The notes under the pieces were generated by a model, which worked only from the letters and a program-made list of their open reading frames with translations, made no database searches and was not told the origin of the DNA. 6,563 nucleotides of DNA from AP-15 sp045802495 (GTDB lineage: Bacteria > Pseudomonadota > Alphaproteobacteria > ATCC43930 > CGMCC-115725). Below are positions 1 to 6,517 of this stretch, piece after piece (the stretch's first letter is position 1; the number at the start of each line of letters is the position of its first letter). The translations under genes were made by a program, and so were the position numbers. Location of the stretch: NCBI GenBank assembly GCA_045802495.1, contig JBJMQW010000371.1:1-6563 (forward strand), given 5' to 3'.

Positions 1-285
1 CTTTTGCGCGTGCGCTGCGCCATGCGGTCTTCTCGCTTTGCGGCCTTCCTGGCGCGCGGCAGCGCGATATCGACTGCGATCGCGCTGATCCTCGGCCTGC
101 CGCTGACGGCGGCCGCGATCGGAGCCGCCGGCTTATTGGTTTTGGGGATCGTCGGCTGGCAGCTGGTCGGCTTTGGCCGGCTCATGCATCGCATCGTCGA
201 GGCGGTTGCCGGGCAGGCGGGGCTCGTTCCGGTCGAGCCGCTGCCCCGCCGGGTGCTCCCGGTCCGGGCGCCGCGCACGGTTTAA
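1..285 (+). CDS. C-terminal part of an unidentified membrane protein (5' end may lie outside the window)
   Basis: This frame is open from the left edge to a TAA at 283-285, so the gene probably begins outside the window. TTG at 4, GTG at 10 and ATG at 22 are possible internal starts, but none has a visible ribosome-binding site. The visible 94 residues begin with an Arg-rich stretch. A long hydrophobic region of about 38 residues follows (roughly nt 67-185, from ISTAIAL to GWQLVGF), enough for two membrane segments or a hairpin. The protein ends in a Pro/Arg-rich tail (EPLPRRVLPVRAPRTV). I recognise no catalytic motif and do not assign a family; the membrane-bound tail of a glycosyltransferase is one possibility given the exporter next door, but that is speculation. 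The exporter starts 31 bases after the stop with no terminator visible between, so the two genes are likely cotranscribed. Confidence 0.5.
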   Translation, partial: LLRVRCAMRSSRFAAFLARGSAISTAIALILGLPLTAAAIGAAGLLVLGIVGWQLVGFGRLMHRIVEAVAGQAGLVPVEPLPRRVLPVRAPRTV

Positions 286-316
286 GCCGCCGCAACACCA
301 GCTTGCGTCACCGTAA

Positions 317-2101
317 ATGATAAAAAAGCTTCTGCCCTACTTCCGACCGTACCGCTGGCGGCTTCTCTGGGCGCTTTTGCAGGTCTTTCTGATAACCGGC
401 TTTGAGCTTTTGAAGCCATGGCCGTTGCAGGTCGTCATCGACAACGTGCTCGGCGGCAAGCCGTTTCCGATCGAAGCACTCGCCTCCTCGCCGACGGGCT
501 TGCTTCTCATCTTGGCTTGCCTCGCCATGGTCGTCGTGCATTTCGGCGCCGGCGCGCTGACCCTCTTTCACAATTACACGACGATCCGCGTCGGGCAGAG
601 CATCGTGAACGACGTGCGCAGCGCTATCTATGCGCACCTGCAGCGGTTGTCGCTGGCCTTTCACGGCCGGCAGCGTGTTGGGGATCTGTTGTACCGGATC
701 ACTGCAGACACCTTCGCTTTCCAGTCGATGATCATGAACGGCGCGCTGCCGATCCTGTCGGCTGCGGTGCTGCTGGCAGGGATGCTGCTCGTTCTCTTTC
801 CCATGGATTCGACACTGACCCTGCTCGCGCTGACCGTGGTTCCATTGCTGTTCGTGCTGATTTCCGGGTTCAACCGGAAGATCGTCGAAGTCGCGACCGA
901 TGTGCGCAACACCGAAAGCCGGGTCTACTCGCTTGTCCAATGGACGATGGCATCGATCAAGGTGGTCCAGGCCTTCACGAGAGAGGAGGACGAGCATCGC
1001 CGCTTTATGGGCGCGAGCCGCGAGAGTCTGCACGCGACCTTGCGCCTCTATACTTGGCAGACGCTCTATTCGGCTGCAGTCAATGTCGTGATCGCGGCCG
1101 GTACGGCACTCGTCATCTATGCCGGAGCGCGAGCGGTCATCTCCGGGAGATTGTCGGTCGGCCAGCTGATCGTCTTCATCTCATACCTCGCCCAGCTTTA
1201 CACGCCGATCAGCCAGATCACGCAGAGCTGGGGGCTGATCGCCGGGGCGCGCGTCGGGGCGCGCCGGGTGTTCGAGATCCTCGACACGGAGGCCGATCTG
1301 GTAGACGGGAGCCGGAGCTTCCCGCCCGAAGGGACCCGCGGCGCGGTCGCCTGGTCCCAAGTCAGCTTCGGGTATCGCCCCGATTCGCCCGTTTTGACGG
1401 GCATCGATTTGGCGGTTCCTGCCGGCACCAGAATTGCCCTCGTCGGTCCGACCGGCGTCGGCAAATCAACGCTGCTCGCGCTATTGCCGCGCTTTTTCGA
1501 TCCGTCCGAAGGCATCGTCAAGATCGATGGGGTCGATGTGCGCGACTACCGGCTGAAGTCACTGCGCAGCCAAATCACGATGGTTTTACAGCCGCCGCTG
1601 ATTTTCCCGATGACCGTGCGGGACAACATCGCCTACGGCCGCCCGGGTGCCTCCGATTCCGAGATCGAGGAAGCGGCGCGGCTGGCGCGGATCCACGATC
1701 TGATCGAATCGCTGCCGGAGGCGTATGACACGGTCATCGGCGAATCGGGGGTTTCATTATCCGAGGGGGAAAAGCAGCGTGTGACGATCGCGCGTGCGCT
1801 GCTGCGCGATGCCTCGATATTGATCCTCGACGAGCCGACTTCGGCGCTCGACGTCACGACAGAGGCGTTGGTCATGGCGGGGATCGAGCGCCTTATGGAG
1901 GGACGCACGACCTTTATCATTGCCCACCGGCTGTCGACCGTTCAGCGCTGCGATAAAATCGTCGTGTTGCACGGCGGCGGCATCGCCGAGCAGGGAACAC
2001 TGTCCGAACTATTGCGCAGGGACGGGGTGTTCGCTTCGTATTACCGCACTCAATTCGCTACGGCAGATAAGGCAGAAGCCGAGCTTCCTGTCGGCGCCTG
2101 A
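317..2101 (+). CDS. ABC exporter half-transporter, fused permease and ATPase (MsbA-like)
   Basis: This complete 594-residue protein has the usual length and order for a type IV ABC exporter that acts as a dimer in the inner membrane. Six membrane segments are visible at about 16-36, 61-83, 143-163, 166-184, 252-274 and 282-300. The ATPase domain (about 340-580) has Walker A GPTGVGKST (377-385), the Q-loop Gln425, signature LSEGE (481-485), Walker B ILILDE with Asp505 and catalytic Glu506, a D-loop SALD, and the switch His537. All key ATPase residues are present, so it should be active. The signature departs from LSGGQ. The substrate cannot be read from sequence: lipid, glycan and drug exporters share this layout, and calling it MsbA would overreach. 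ATG 317 is chosen because MIKKLLPYFRPYRW matches a typical family N-terminus, although no good Shine-Dalgarno precedes it; coupling to the upstream gene could compensate. Confidence 0.93.
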   Translation: MIKKLLPYFRPYRWRLLWALLQVFLITGFELLKPWPLQVVIDNVLGGKPFPIEALASSPTGLLLILACLAMVVVHFGAGALTLFHNYTTIRVGQSIVNDVRSAIYAHLQRLSLAFHGRQRVGDLLYRITADTFAFQSMIMNGALPILSAAVLLAGMLLVLFPMDSTLTLLALTVVPLLFVLISGFNRKIVEVATDVRNTESRVYSLVQWTMASIKVVQAFTREEDEHRRFMGASRESLHATLRLYTWQTLYSAAVNVVIAAGTALVIYAGARAVISGRLSVGQLIVFISYLAQLYTPISQITQSWGLIAGARVGARRVFEILDTEADLVDGSRSFPPEGTRGAVAWSQVSFGYRPDSPVLTGIDLAVPAGTRIALVGPTGVGKSTLLALLPRFFDPSEGIVKIDGVDVRDYRLKSLRSQITMVLQPPLIFPMTVRDNIAYGRPGASDSEIEEAARLARIHDLIESLPEAYDTVIGESGVSLSEGEKQRVTIARALLRDASILILDEPTSALDVTTEALVMAGIERLMEGRTTFIIAHRLSTVQRCDKIVVLHGGGIAEQGTLSELLRRDGVFASYYRTQFATADKAEAELPVGA

Positions 2102-2142
2102 GCCACCGAACAGCATCGATCCGAAAAATTAACGATTGGCCG

Positions 2143-2171
2143 TTGCCACCGCCGGATCGACCGTCTAGGTT
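2143..2171 (+). promoter_or_regulatory. Candidate sigma-70 type promoter for the M23 peptidase gene
   Basis: TTGCCA (2143-2148, five of six matches to the -35 consensus) is followed by a 17-base spacer and TAGGTT (2166-2171, a weak -10). It lies in the gap between the ABC exporter stop and the M23 gene, where an independent promoter would be expected. It would leave a leader of about 100 bases. In GC-rich alphaproteobacteria such matches occur by chance, so this is only a candidate. Confidence 0.25.
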
Positions 2172-2209
2172 GGCCACGGAGAAAACGCCGAAGCGCGCAG
2201 TCTAAATCC

Positions 2210-2264
2210 GTTCGGCCGCAATCTGGTCCGGGCCATGCCACCGGACACCCACGGTTCGGCCGCA
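2210..2264. repeat. 11-base direct repeat flanking a small hairpin in the M23 leader
   Basis: GTTCGGCCGCA occurs at 2210-2220 and again at 2254-2264, 44 bases apart, which is close to four helical turns. Between the copies lies an inverted repeat, GTCCGG (2226-2231) and CCGGAC (2241-2246), with a 9-base loop. The second copy ends just before the GTG/ATG start region of the M23 gene. The layout could be an operator pair or a leader RNA structure, but each element is short and chance is possible in GC-rich DNA. No T-run follows the hairpin, so it is not an intrinsic terminator. Confidence 0.35.
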
Positions 2265-2280
2265 TGTGGGGGCGGGGGAA

Positions 2281-3420
2281 ATGGTCGCCGACAATTCGAG
2301 CCGGGGAAGAAGGCCTTCCCCTGAGATTCGTTGCTATTCCAGGTCTTTGAAAGTTCTGCTGTCGCGAACGGCTCAAGTTACGGCCGTTTTTTCATCAATC
2401 CTTGCTGTTCTGGCGCTTTTCCAACTCGGGGTCAGCCGGAGCCGAGCAGACTGCCTCCTCGCAAGCGCCGATAGGCCTGACAAAAGGGCGGCCCCGCCCA
2501 CGGAACAGGCCTTGGCGTCGCGCGGCCGCAGCCAGGACGACGGGCATCAGCAGGCCGGCGCCGCAGTGGATGAGGTCCTGGGCGAGACGGATCGATCGCT
2601 GGAGCGGATCAACGCATCCGGGGCGAGCCACTTCCGGCGCGACATTCCGGACCCCGGAGGTTTGGCCGGCGGACTGCATTTGGTGGGATTGATCACAACC
2701 GAGCTCGTTCAATCCGAGCGCGAGCCGCCCCGCATCGACGCCGTCATTACCGACGCTCCGCCGGAACCGGAGCAGGATGCCAAAAGGGTAGCCGAGGTCG
2801 GTCGGCGAGCCGTCATCCAGTTCCGCCGCCTACTGGCCTCGACAGGCCTTAATATCGGTCGGCTGTTCCCGCAATTCGGCCCCGATCGCGCCGAAGGCGG
2901 TCCCTTTATACCCCCACCGAAGGGAGGTCAGGCTGAGGGCTTTAGTCAAGACAAGCTGGAGGCGATGCGCAGCCTCATCAAATCGTTGCCGTTGGCCGTG
3001 CCTCTCGATCAATATCAGCTCGAGAGCCGATTTGGCCCGCGTAGCGATCCTTTCAATCACAGGCGGTCTTTTCACACGGGTCTCGATTTGTCCGCTCCCT
3101 ACATGTCTCCGGTGTACGCCACGGCAGGAGGGGTCGTGACTTATGCGGGGTATCGAAGCGAGTACGGCAAGGTCGTCGAAATCGATCACGGGAACGGAAT
3201 AGCAACGGTTTACGGGCACCTTCACCGCTACATCGTCGCGGCGGGCCAAAGGGTCACCGAACACACTCAGATCGGCCTTCTCGGCAGCAGTGGTCGCAGC
3301 ACGGGCCCCCACGTCCATTACGAGATCCAAGTGAACGGCGAACCCCAAGACCCCGAGAAGTTCATCGGGCTGGCGCGCGTGATCCCGGTTTCTGCAGAGG
3401 TGAAGCCTGAAGAGAAATGA
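2281..3420 (+). CDS. Membrane-anchored M23 (LytM-type) zinc endopeptidase
   Basis: The 379-residue product should cut peptide cross-links of peptidoglycan on the periplasmic side. One hydrophobic segment near the N-terminus (about 31-51) looks like an uncleaved signal anchor; the later Cys is not in a lipobox. A polar, Pro- and charge-rich linker of roughly 100 residues follows, then a conserved stretch (LLASTGLNIGRLF, then PFIPPP), and the M23 domain from about 240 to 360. The zinc and catalytic residues are intact: HxxxD (His265, Asp269), His313 in YGHLH, and HVH (His344, His346) after GRSTGP. I therefore expect an active enzyme, not a degenerate EnvC/NlpD-like activator, though an activator role is not excluded. 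The start is uncertain: ATG 2281 follows a G-rich stretch that may serve as ribosome-binding site, GTG 2266 would add five residues, and TTG 2347 would still keep the anchor. It converges on the lytic transglycosylase gene. Confidence 0.9.
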   Translation: MVADNSSRGRRPSPEIRCYSRSLKVLLSRTAQVTAVFSSILAVLALFQLGVSRSRADCLLASADRPDKRAAPPTEQALASRGRSQDDGHQQAGAAVDEVLGETDRSLERINASGASHFRRDIPDPGGLAGGLHLVGLITTELVQSEREPPRIDAVITDAPPEPEQDAKRVAEVGRRAVIQFRRLLASTGLNIGRLFPQFGPDRAEGGPFIPPPKGGQAEGFSQDKLEAMRSLIKSLPLAVPLDQYQLESRFGPRSDPFNHRRSFHTGLDLSAPYMSPVYATAGGVVTYAGYRSEYGKVVEIDHGNGIATVYGHLHRYIVAAGQRVTEHTQIGLLGSSGRSTGPHVHYEIQVNGEPQDPEKFIGLARVIPVSAEVKPEEK

Positions 3421-3426
3421 CTGATG

Positions 3427-3450
3427 CAAGCTCCCCAGATTTGGTGCTTG
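3427..3450. terminator. Weak hairpin between convergent genes, possible terminator
   Basis: CAAGC (3427-3431) can pair with GCTTG (3446-3450), and CCA (3435-3437) with TGG (3442-3444) inside it around a GATT loop. It sits in the 68-base gap between the stop codons of the M23 gene and the transglycosylase gene, where a shared terminator would be expected. The stem is short, has unpaired bases and lacks a clean T-run on either strand, so confidence is low. Confidence 0.2.
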
Positions 3451-3488
3451 TTCGCGGTATTACGGCGGCCCGGGGTAAAGAGAATAGT

Positions 3489-5444
3489 TCAACGGGCCAA
3501 GTCGCTGGCGAGGGAGAATGCCGAATCACGGCCGATCTGACCGCGATAGATCTGCAAGTTTTCCAGCACCCGCTGAACGTAGTTTCGCGTTTCGTTAATC
3601 GGGATCATCTCGATCCAATCGACCATGTCGATACTGCCGCCGCGCGGATCTCCATAGTCGCGCAGCCATTGGCGGACTCGCCTGGGACCGGCATTGTAGG
3701 CGGCGATCGCGAGGCCATAGGAGCCTCCAAAATCCTGAATCAACATTTCAAGATAAGCACGGCCAAGCAGGATGTTATAGGTTCCGTCCCCGGTTAGCCG
3801 GTCGGCAGAGAACGGCAGCTGCATCTTGCTGGCGACAGAGCTCGCAGTGACGGGCATCAGCTGCATCAATCCGCGCGCCCCCGCCTTGCTGACGGCATCT
3901 TGCTCGAATGCACTCTCCTGCCGGGTTATGGCGAAGAGCAACGAATGCTCGGCATTGCCGCCGTCTGGTATCGTCATGACCGGATAGCCATGGATCATCA
4001 GGGGCGTGCCGGCGTCGATCGCCCGCTTGGCGACCGCGATGCCCAGATCGATTCGCCCGTTCGCCTCGGCAAGCGTAGCCAGCATCGCGAACCTGGTCGG
4101 GGTCTTGGCAGTATCGGCCAAGTGAAGGAGAAAAGCCTTGCCGTGGTTGCCATCGCCCAGCTCGAAGAAAATCCGCGTCGCGCGCACCACCTCATTGTCG
4201 TTGAACCGTGCAAGCTCGCCTGCGTCGGGGACCGGCTCCGGCAGCGGCGGCGGGGGCGCATCGCGGCCGAGCTCGTGAGCGGCAAGCTGCCCGTAGAAGG
4301 TAGCCATGTGGTCGGCCCCAGCCGCGTACCATTTGGCGGCGAGCTCGGATTTTCCCTGCGTTTCGGCGGCGCGGCCTCCCCAATATCCCGCTCTCGCCTT
4401 GGCATAGGGAGTGCTGGCGCGAGTAAGAATTCGCGAGAAATGGTCGAAGGCCAGCGCCGGGTTCTTCATGTAGCGCAGCGCCACATAGCCGAGCAGGAAC
4501 TGCGCATCGGAAAAGGCGTTGCCATTGATCAGGCCGTGCTGTTCGACCAGTCGATAAGCCAGCTCGGCGTCACCGCGCGCGAGGACCTGTCGTGCAACGG
4601 CTTGCCTTTCGGTCCACCAGGATCCCGGGCGCGCGGCATCCCCCGGCTCGGAGAGCAGAATTTGCACCGCCGCATCGATCATGTCCTTCTTCCGGCGCAG
4701 CCGCAGCTGCTCGAAGACGAGGCCAGGATCGGAACGCAGCCGCGCCGGCACCTTTGCCGCCAGTGCATTGGCATTCGAGGATTGTGCCGCAAGCGCGAGG
4801 CGCGCCTCGGTCAGAGCGCGGTAGTCCGGGGAGAGCAGCGGCAACATGCGCCGCGCCGCTGCGAACTGGCCGTCCCACAGCAGTCGGTCCACTCGCTTCA
4901 CGTGATCTTCGGGGCGGATCGCGTCCGGATAGCGTGCGAGGAAGGTCTTTTCGTCGAGAGGCCCGAGGTCGAAGCCGATCCACGTTGCCCGCAAAGTTTC
5001 GATACTGCCGGGAGCGTCGCCGGAATTCAGCAAGATGTCGGTTTCCCGGAGCTTGCCGGCAGCGCCAACCGGCGGATAGCGTTGTAACCAGGCGGCGGCA
5101 ACGGTATCGGATTCGCCGATGAGCGCCTCTTCGGCGTGCCGGCGCAACGCCTTCTGGCCCGGCCAGTCGGGGTTGTTCTCGATAAAGTCGGCGATATCGG
5201 GAAAGCGGCCAGGGGCACCGGGACGCGCGTAATCCATCCAGCGCAACATCTTCAGCGGCAGCGGATCGGTGATTACGGCTGCTTCGGCGTAGGCTCGGCC
5301 AAAATCCCCGTCTTGGGCTGCAGCCAGCGCTGAACGCATGGCCTGCTGATCGGAGGTTGAAAGTGTCTGTGCCGCCGCGCCGGAAAAATGTGCGGCGATG
5401 ACGATCCAAGCAGCGAGCACCAGCCCGTGAAACTTCGGGAGCAA
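3489..5444 (-). CDS. slt: Exported soluble lytic murein transglycosylase (Slt70-type)
   Basis: The 651-residue product is expected to cleave the MurNAc-GlcNAc bond of peptidoglycan in the periplasm, leaving 1,6-anhydro ends. A signal peptide is evident: hydrophobic core to about residue 22, then AAA before Gln26, a good signal peptidase I site. Residues from about 27 to 470 are Ala/Leu-rich and helical, as in the superhelical ring of Slt70. The C-terminal SLT domain (about 490-625) holds the catalytic Glu510 in RQESAF, the GLMQLMP motif (525-531), AAYNAGP (581-587) and ETRNYV (618-623). Length and domain order match the Slt family. The start is TTG at 5444 (+ strand reads CAA), preceded nine bases upstream by AAGGAG; starting here gives a complete signal peptide. 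It is convergent with the M23 gene and divergent from dapA. The symbol denotes family membership, not proven orthology to the E. coli gene. Confidence 0.93.
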   Translation of the reverse strand: MLPKFHGLVLAAWIVIAAHFSGAAAQTLSTSDQQAMRSALAAAQDGDFGRAYAEAAVITDPLPLKMLRWMDYARPGAPGRFPDIADFIENNPDWPGQKALRRHAEEALIGESDTVAAAWLQRYPPVGAAGKLRETDILLNSGDAPGSIETLRATWIGFDLGPLDEKTFLARYPDAIRPEDHVKRVDRLLWDGQFAAARRMLPLLSPDYRALTEARLALAAQSSNANALAAKVPARLRSDPGLVFEQLRLRRKKDMIDAAVQILLSEPGDAARPGSWWTERQAVARQVLARGDAELAYRLVEQHGLINGNAFSDAQFLLGYVALRYMKNPALAFDHFSRILTRASTPYAKARAGYWGGRAAETQGKSELAAKWYAAGADHMATFYGQLAAHELGRDAPPPPLPEPVPDAGELARFNDNEVVRATRIFFELGDGNHGKAFLLHLADTAKTPTRFAMLATLAEANGRIDLGIAVAKRAIDAGTPLMIHGYPVMTIPDGGNAEHSLLFAITRQESAFEQDAVSKAGARGLMQLMPVTASSVASKMQLPFSADRLTGDGTYNILLGRAYLEMLIQDFGGSYGLAIAAYNAGPRRVRQWLRDYGDPRGGSIDMVDWIEMIPINETRNYVQRVLENLQIYRGQIGRDSAFSLASDLAR

Positions 5445-5453
5445 ACCAGCCCG

Positions 5454-5459
5454 CTCCTT
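5454..5459 (-). promoter_or_regulatory. Ribosome-binding site that supports the TTG start of the transglycosylase
   Basis: Read on the - strand this is AAGGAG, a near-perfect Shine-Dalgarno, nine bases before TTG 5444. The next in-frame alternative, a GTG at codon 9, would be much farther from it and would cut into the signal peptide. Confidence 0.75.
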
Positions 5460-5482
5460 GCTGAGTCAAAGATGAGGCAACT

Positions 5483-5511
5483 GCATTACGGTGTTTCGCA
5501 GGCCGGAGCAA
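5483..5511 (-). promoter_or_regulatory. Candidate promoter for the transglycosylase gene
   Basis: On the - strand TTGCTC (5506-5511) and TAATGC (5483-5488) are separated by 17 bases. The -35 is moderate and the -10 weak. The position, about 40 bases upstream of the TTG start, is sensible for a gene divergent from dapA. Confidence 0.25.
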
Positions 5512-5579
5512 GCTCGCGAGCCCGGGCGCGTCGGGTGCCCGATTTTCGCGGCCAGCTTTCGCCAGCGCTTGTACCGTTG

Positions 5580-5608
5580 TTGAAGCCCCGGGCAGCAGGG
5601 ATTATCGT
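5580..5608 (+). promoter_or_regulatory. Candidate sigma-70 type promoter for dapA-smpB
   Basis: TTGAAG (5580-5585) and TATCGT (5603-5608) are separated by exactly 17 bases. This would start transcription near 5615 and give a leader of under 30 bases before dapA. The -35 matches four of six consensus bases and the -10 three. There is no room for a riboswitch or attenuator in such a leader, so a lysine riboswitch is not supported. Confidence 0.35.
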
Positions 5609-5631
5609 GCATCGGTAAACGCCGCAATCCC

Positions 5632-5637
5632 GGAGGG
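5632..5637 (+). promoter_or_regulatory. dapA ribosome-binding site
   Basis: GGAGGG lies four bases before ATG 5642, a strong Shine-Dalgarno with slightly short spacing, and fixes the dapA start. Confidence 0.8.
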
Positions 5638-5641
5638 AACG

Positions 5642-6517
5642 ATGTTCAAGGGATCGCTCGTCGCGTTGATCACGCCTTTCCGTGGTCACCAACTGGACGA
5701 GAGCGCTTTTCAGGAGCACGTGGCTTGGCAGGTCGGCCAAGGCACGCATGGGCTCGTGCCGTGCGGCACGACCGGCGAATCTCCAGCGCTCGCGGATGAC
5801 GAGCAGAAGCGGCTGGTGTCGCTCTGCGTCGAGGTTGCCAAGGGCAAGGTTCCGGTGATTGCGGGAACCGGCACCAACTCGACGGAGCACACGATCGAAT
5901 TGACCCGTCAAGCCAAGGCAGCCGGTGCGGATGCTGCGCTGATCGTCTGCCCTTACTACAACAAGCCGACCCAGGAAGGGCTCTACCAGCATTTCAAGGC
6001 GGTTCACGACGCCGTCGACCTGCCGATCGTCATCTATAACATCCCCGGCCGCTCGTCGGTCGATATGACAAACGGGACGATGGCGCGTCTCGCCAAATTG
6101 CCGAACGTCGTCGGCGTCAAGGACGCCACCAACGATCTCGCCCGTCCTCTGCGGATGAGAGTGGAGATCGGCGCCGGCTTTTGCTTGCTTTCGGGCGAGG
6201 ACGCGACTGCTGTTGCCTATCTTGCGCAAGGCGGCGACGGTTGCATTTCGGTAACCGCGAATGTTGCCCCGCGGCTCTGCTCGGAAATGCACGAAGCCTG
6301 GCAGCGCGGCGATATCAGCACCGTGCGCGAAATCAACCGGCGTCTGATCCCGCTGCATGATGCGCTGTTCGCCGAAACCAGTCCGGCGCCGGTCAAATAC
6401 GCTGCCTCTCTGCTCGGCCGCTGCACGGCCGAGGTGCGCCAGCCATTGTGGGCGATCATGCCCGAGACGGAGGAGAGGGTGCAGCGGGCGATGCGAGGCG
6501 CCGGCCTTCTCAACTGA
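5642..6517 (+). CDS. dapA: 4-hydroxy-tetrahydrodipicolinate synthase
   Basis: DapA condenses pyruvate with L-aspartate-4-semialdehyde in the cytoplasm, the committed step to meso-diaminopimelate and lysine. The 291-residue length is typical of this (beta/alpha)8-barrel family. Active-site residues align with E. coli DapA with an offset of one: Thr43-Thr44 in CGTTGES, Tyr106 in PYYNKP, Tyr132 in YNIPGR, Arg137, and the Schiff-base Lys160 in VGVKDA. The SGEDAT and GCISVTANVAPR segments are also characteristic. A complete catalytic set plus the MFKGSLVALITPF start and strong ribosome-binding site make the call firm over related lyases such as N-acetylneuraminate lyase. The lysine feedback pocket differs from E. 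coli (Asp52, Gln55 and His83 where E. coli has His53, His56 and Glu84). The stop overlaps the smpB start by one base, implying an operon. Supply of diaminopimelate fits the wall-remodelling genes to the left. Confidence 0.96.
   Translation: MFKGSLVALITPFRGHQLDESAFQEHVAWQVGQGTHGLVPCGTTGESPALADDEQKRLVSLCVEVAKGKVPVIAGTGTNSTEHTIELTRQAKAAGADAALIVCPYYNKPTQEGLYQHFKAVHDAVDLPIVIYNIPGRSSVDMTNGTMARLAKLPNVVGVKDATNDLARPLRMRVEIGAGFCLLSGEDATAVAYLAQGGDGCISVTANVAPRLCSEMHEAWQRGDISTVREINRRLIPLHDALFAETSPAPVKYAASLLGRCTAEVRQPLWAIMPETEERVQRAMRGAGLLN

Noticed and set aside
308..1033. A 241-codon open frame on the - strand opposite the ABC exporter
   Set aside because: It is His/Gln/Arg-rich with no recognisable motif and is fully covered by the exporter gene, so it is a codon-bias shadow.
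418..1728. A 436-codon + frame inside the exporter gene
   Set aside because: It is an Arg/Asp-rich out-of-frame reading of the exporter, which has complete motifs in its own frame.
2226..2246. Intrinsic terminator after the ABC exporter
   Set aside because: The 6-bp stem is not followed by a T-run on the + strand and lies about 125 bases after the stop codon; it is better described as part of the M23 leader.
3900..5087. A 395-codon open frame on the + strand opposite the transglycosylase
   Set aside because: It lies entirely antisense to a well-supported gene, its translation is Arg/Gly-rich with no domain, and long antisense frames are expected in GC-rich coding DNA.
5609..5641. A lysine riboswitch or attenuator ahead of dapA
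   Set aside because: The leader from the candidate promoter is under 30 bases, and no leader peptide or conserved lysine-box structure is visible.
5486..6358. A 290-codon open frame on the - strand across dapA and the divergent promoter region
   Set aside because: It is antisense to dapA, its composition is atypical of a real protein and no motif is seen.
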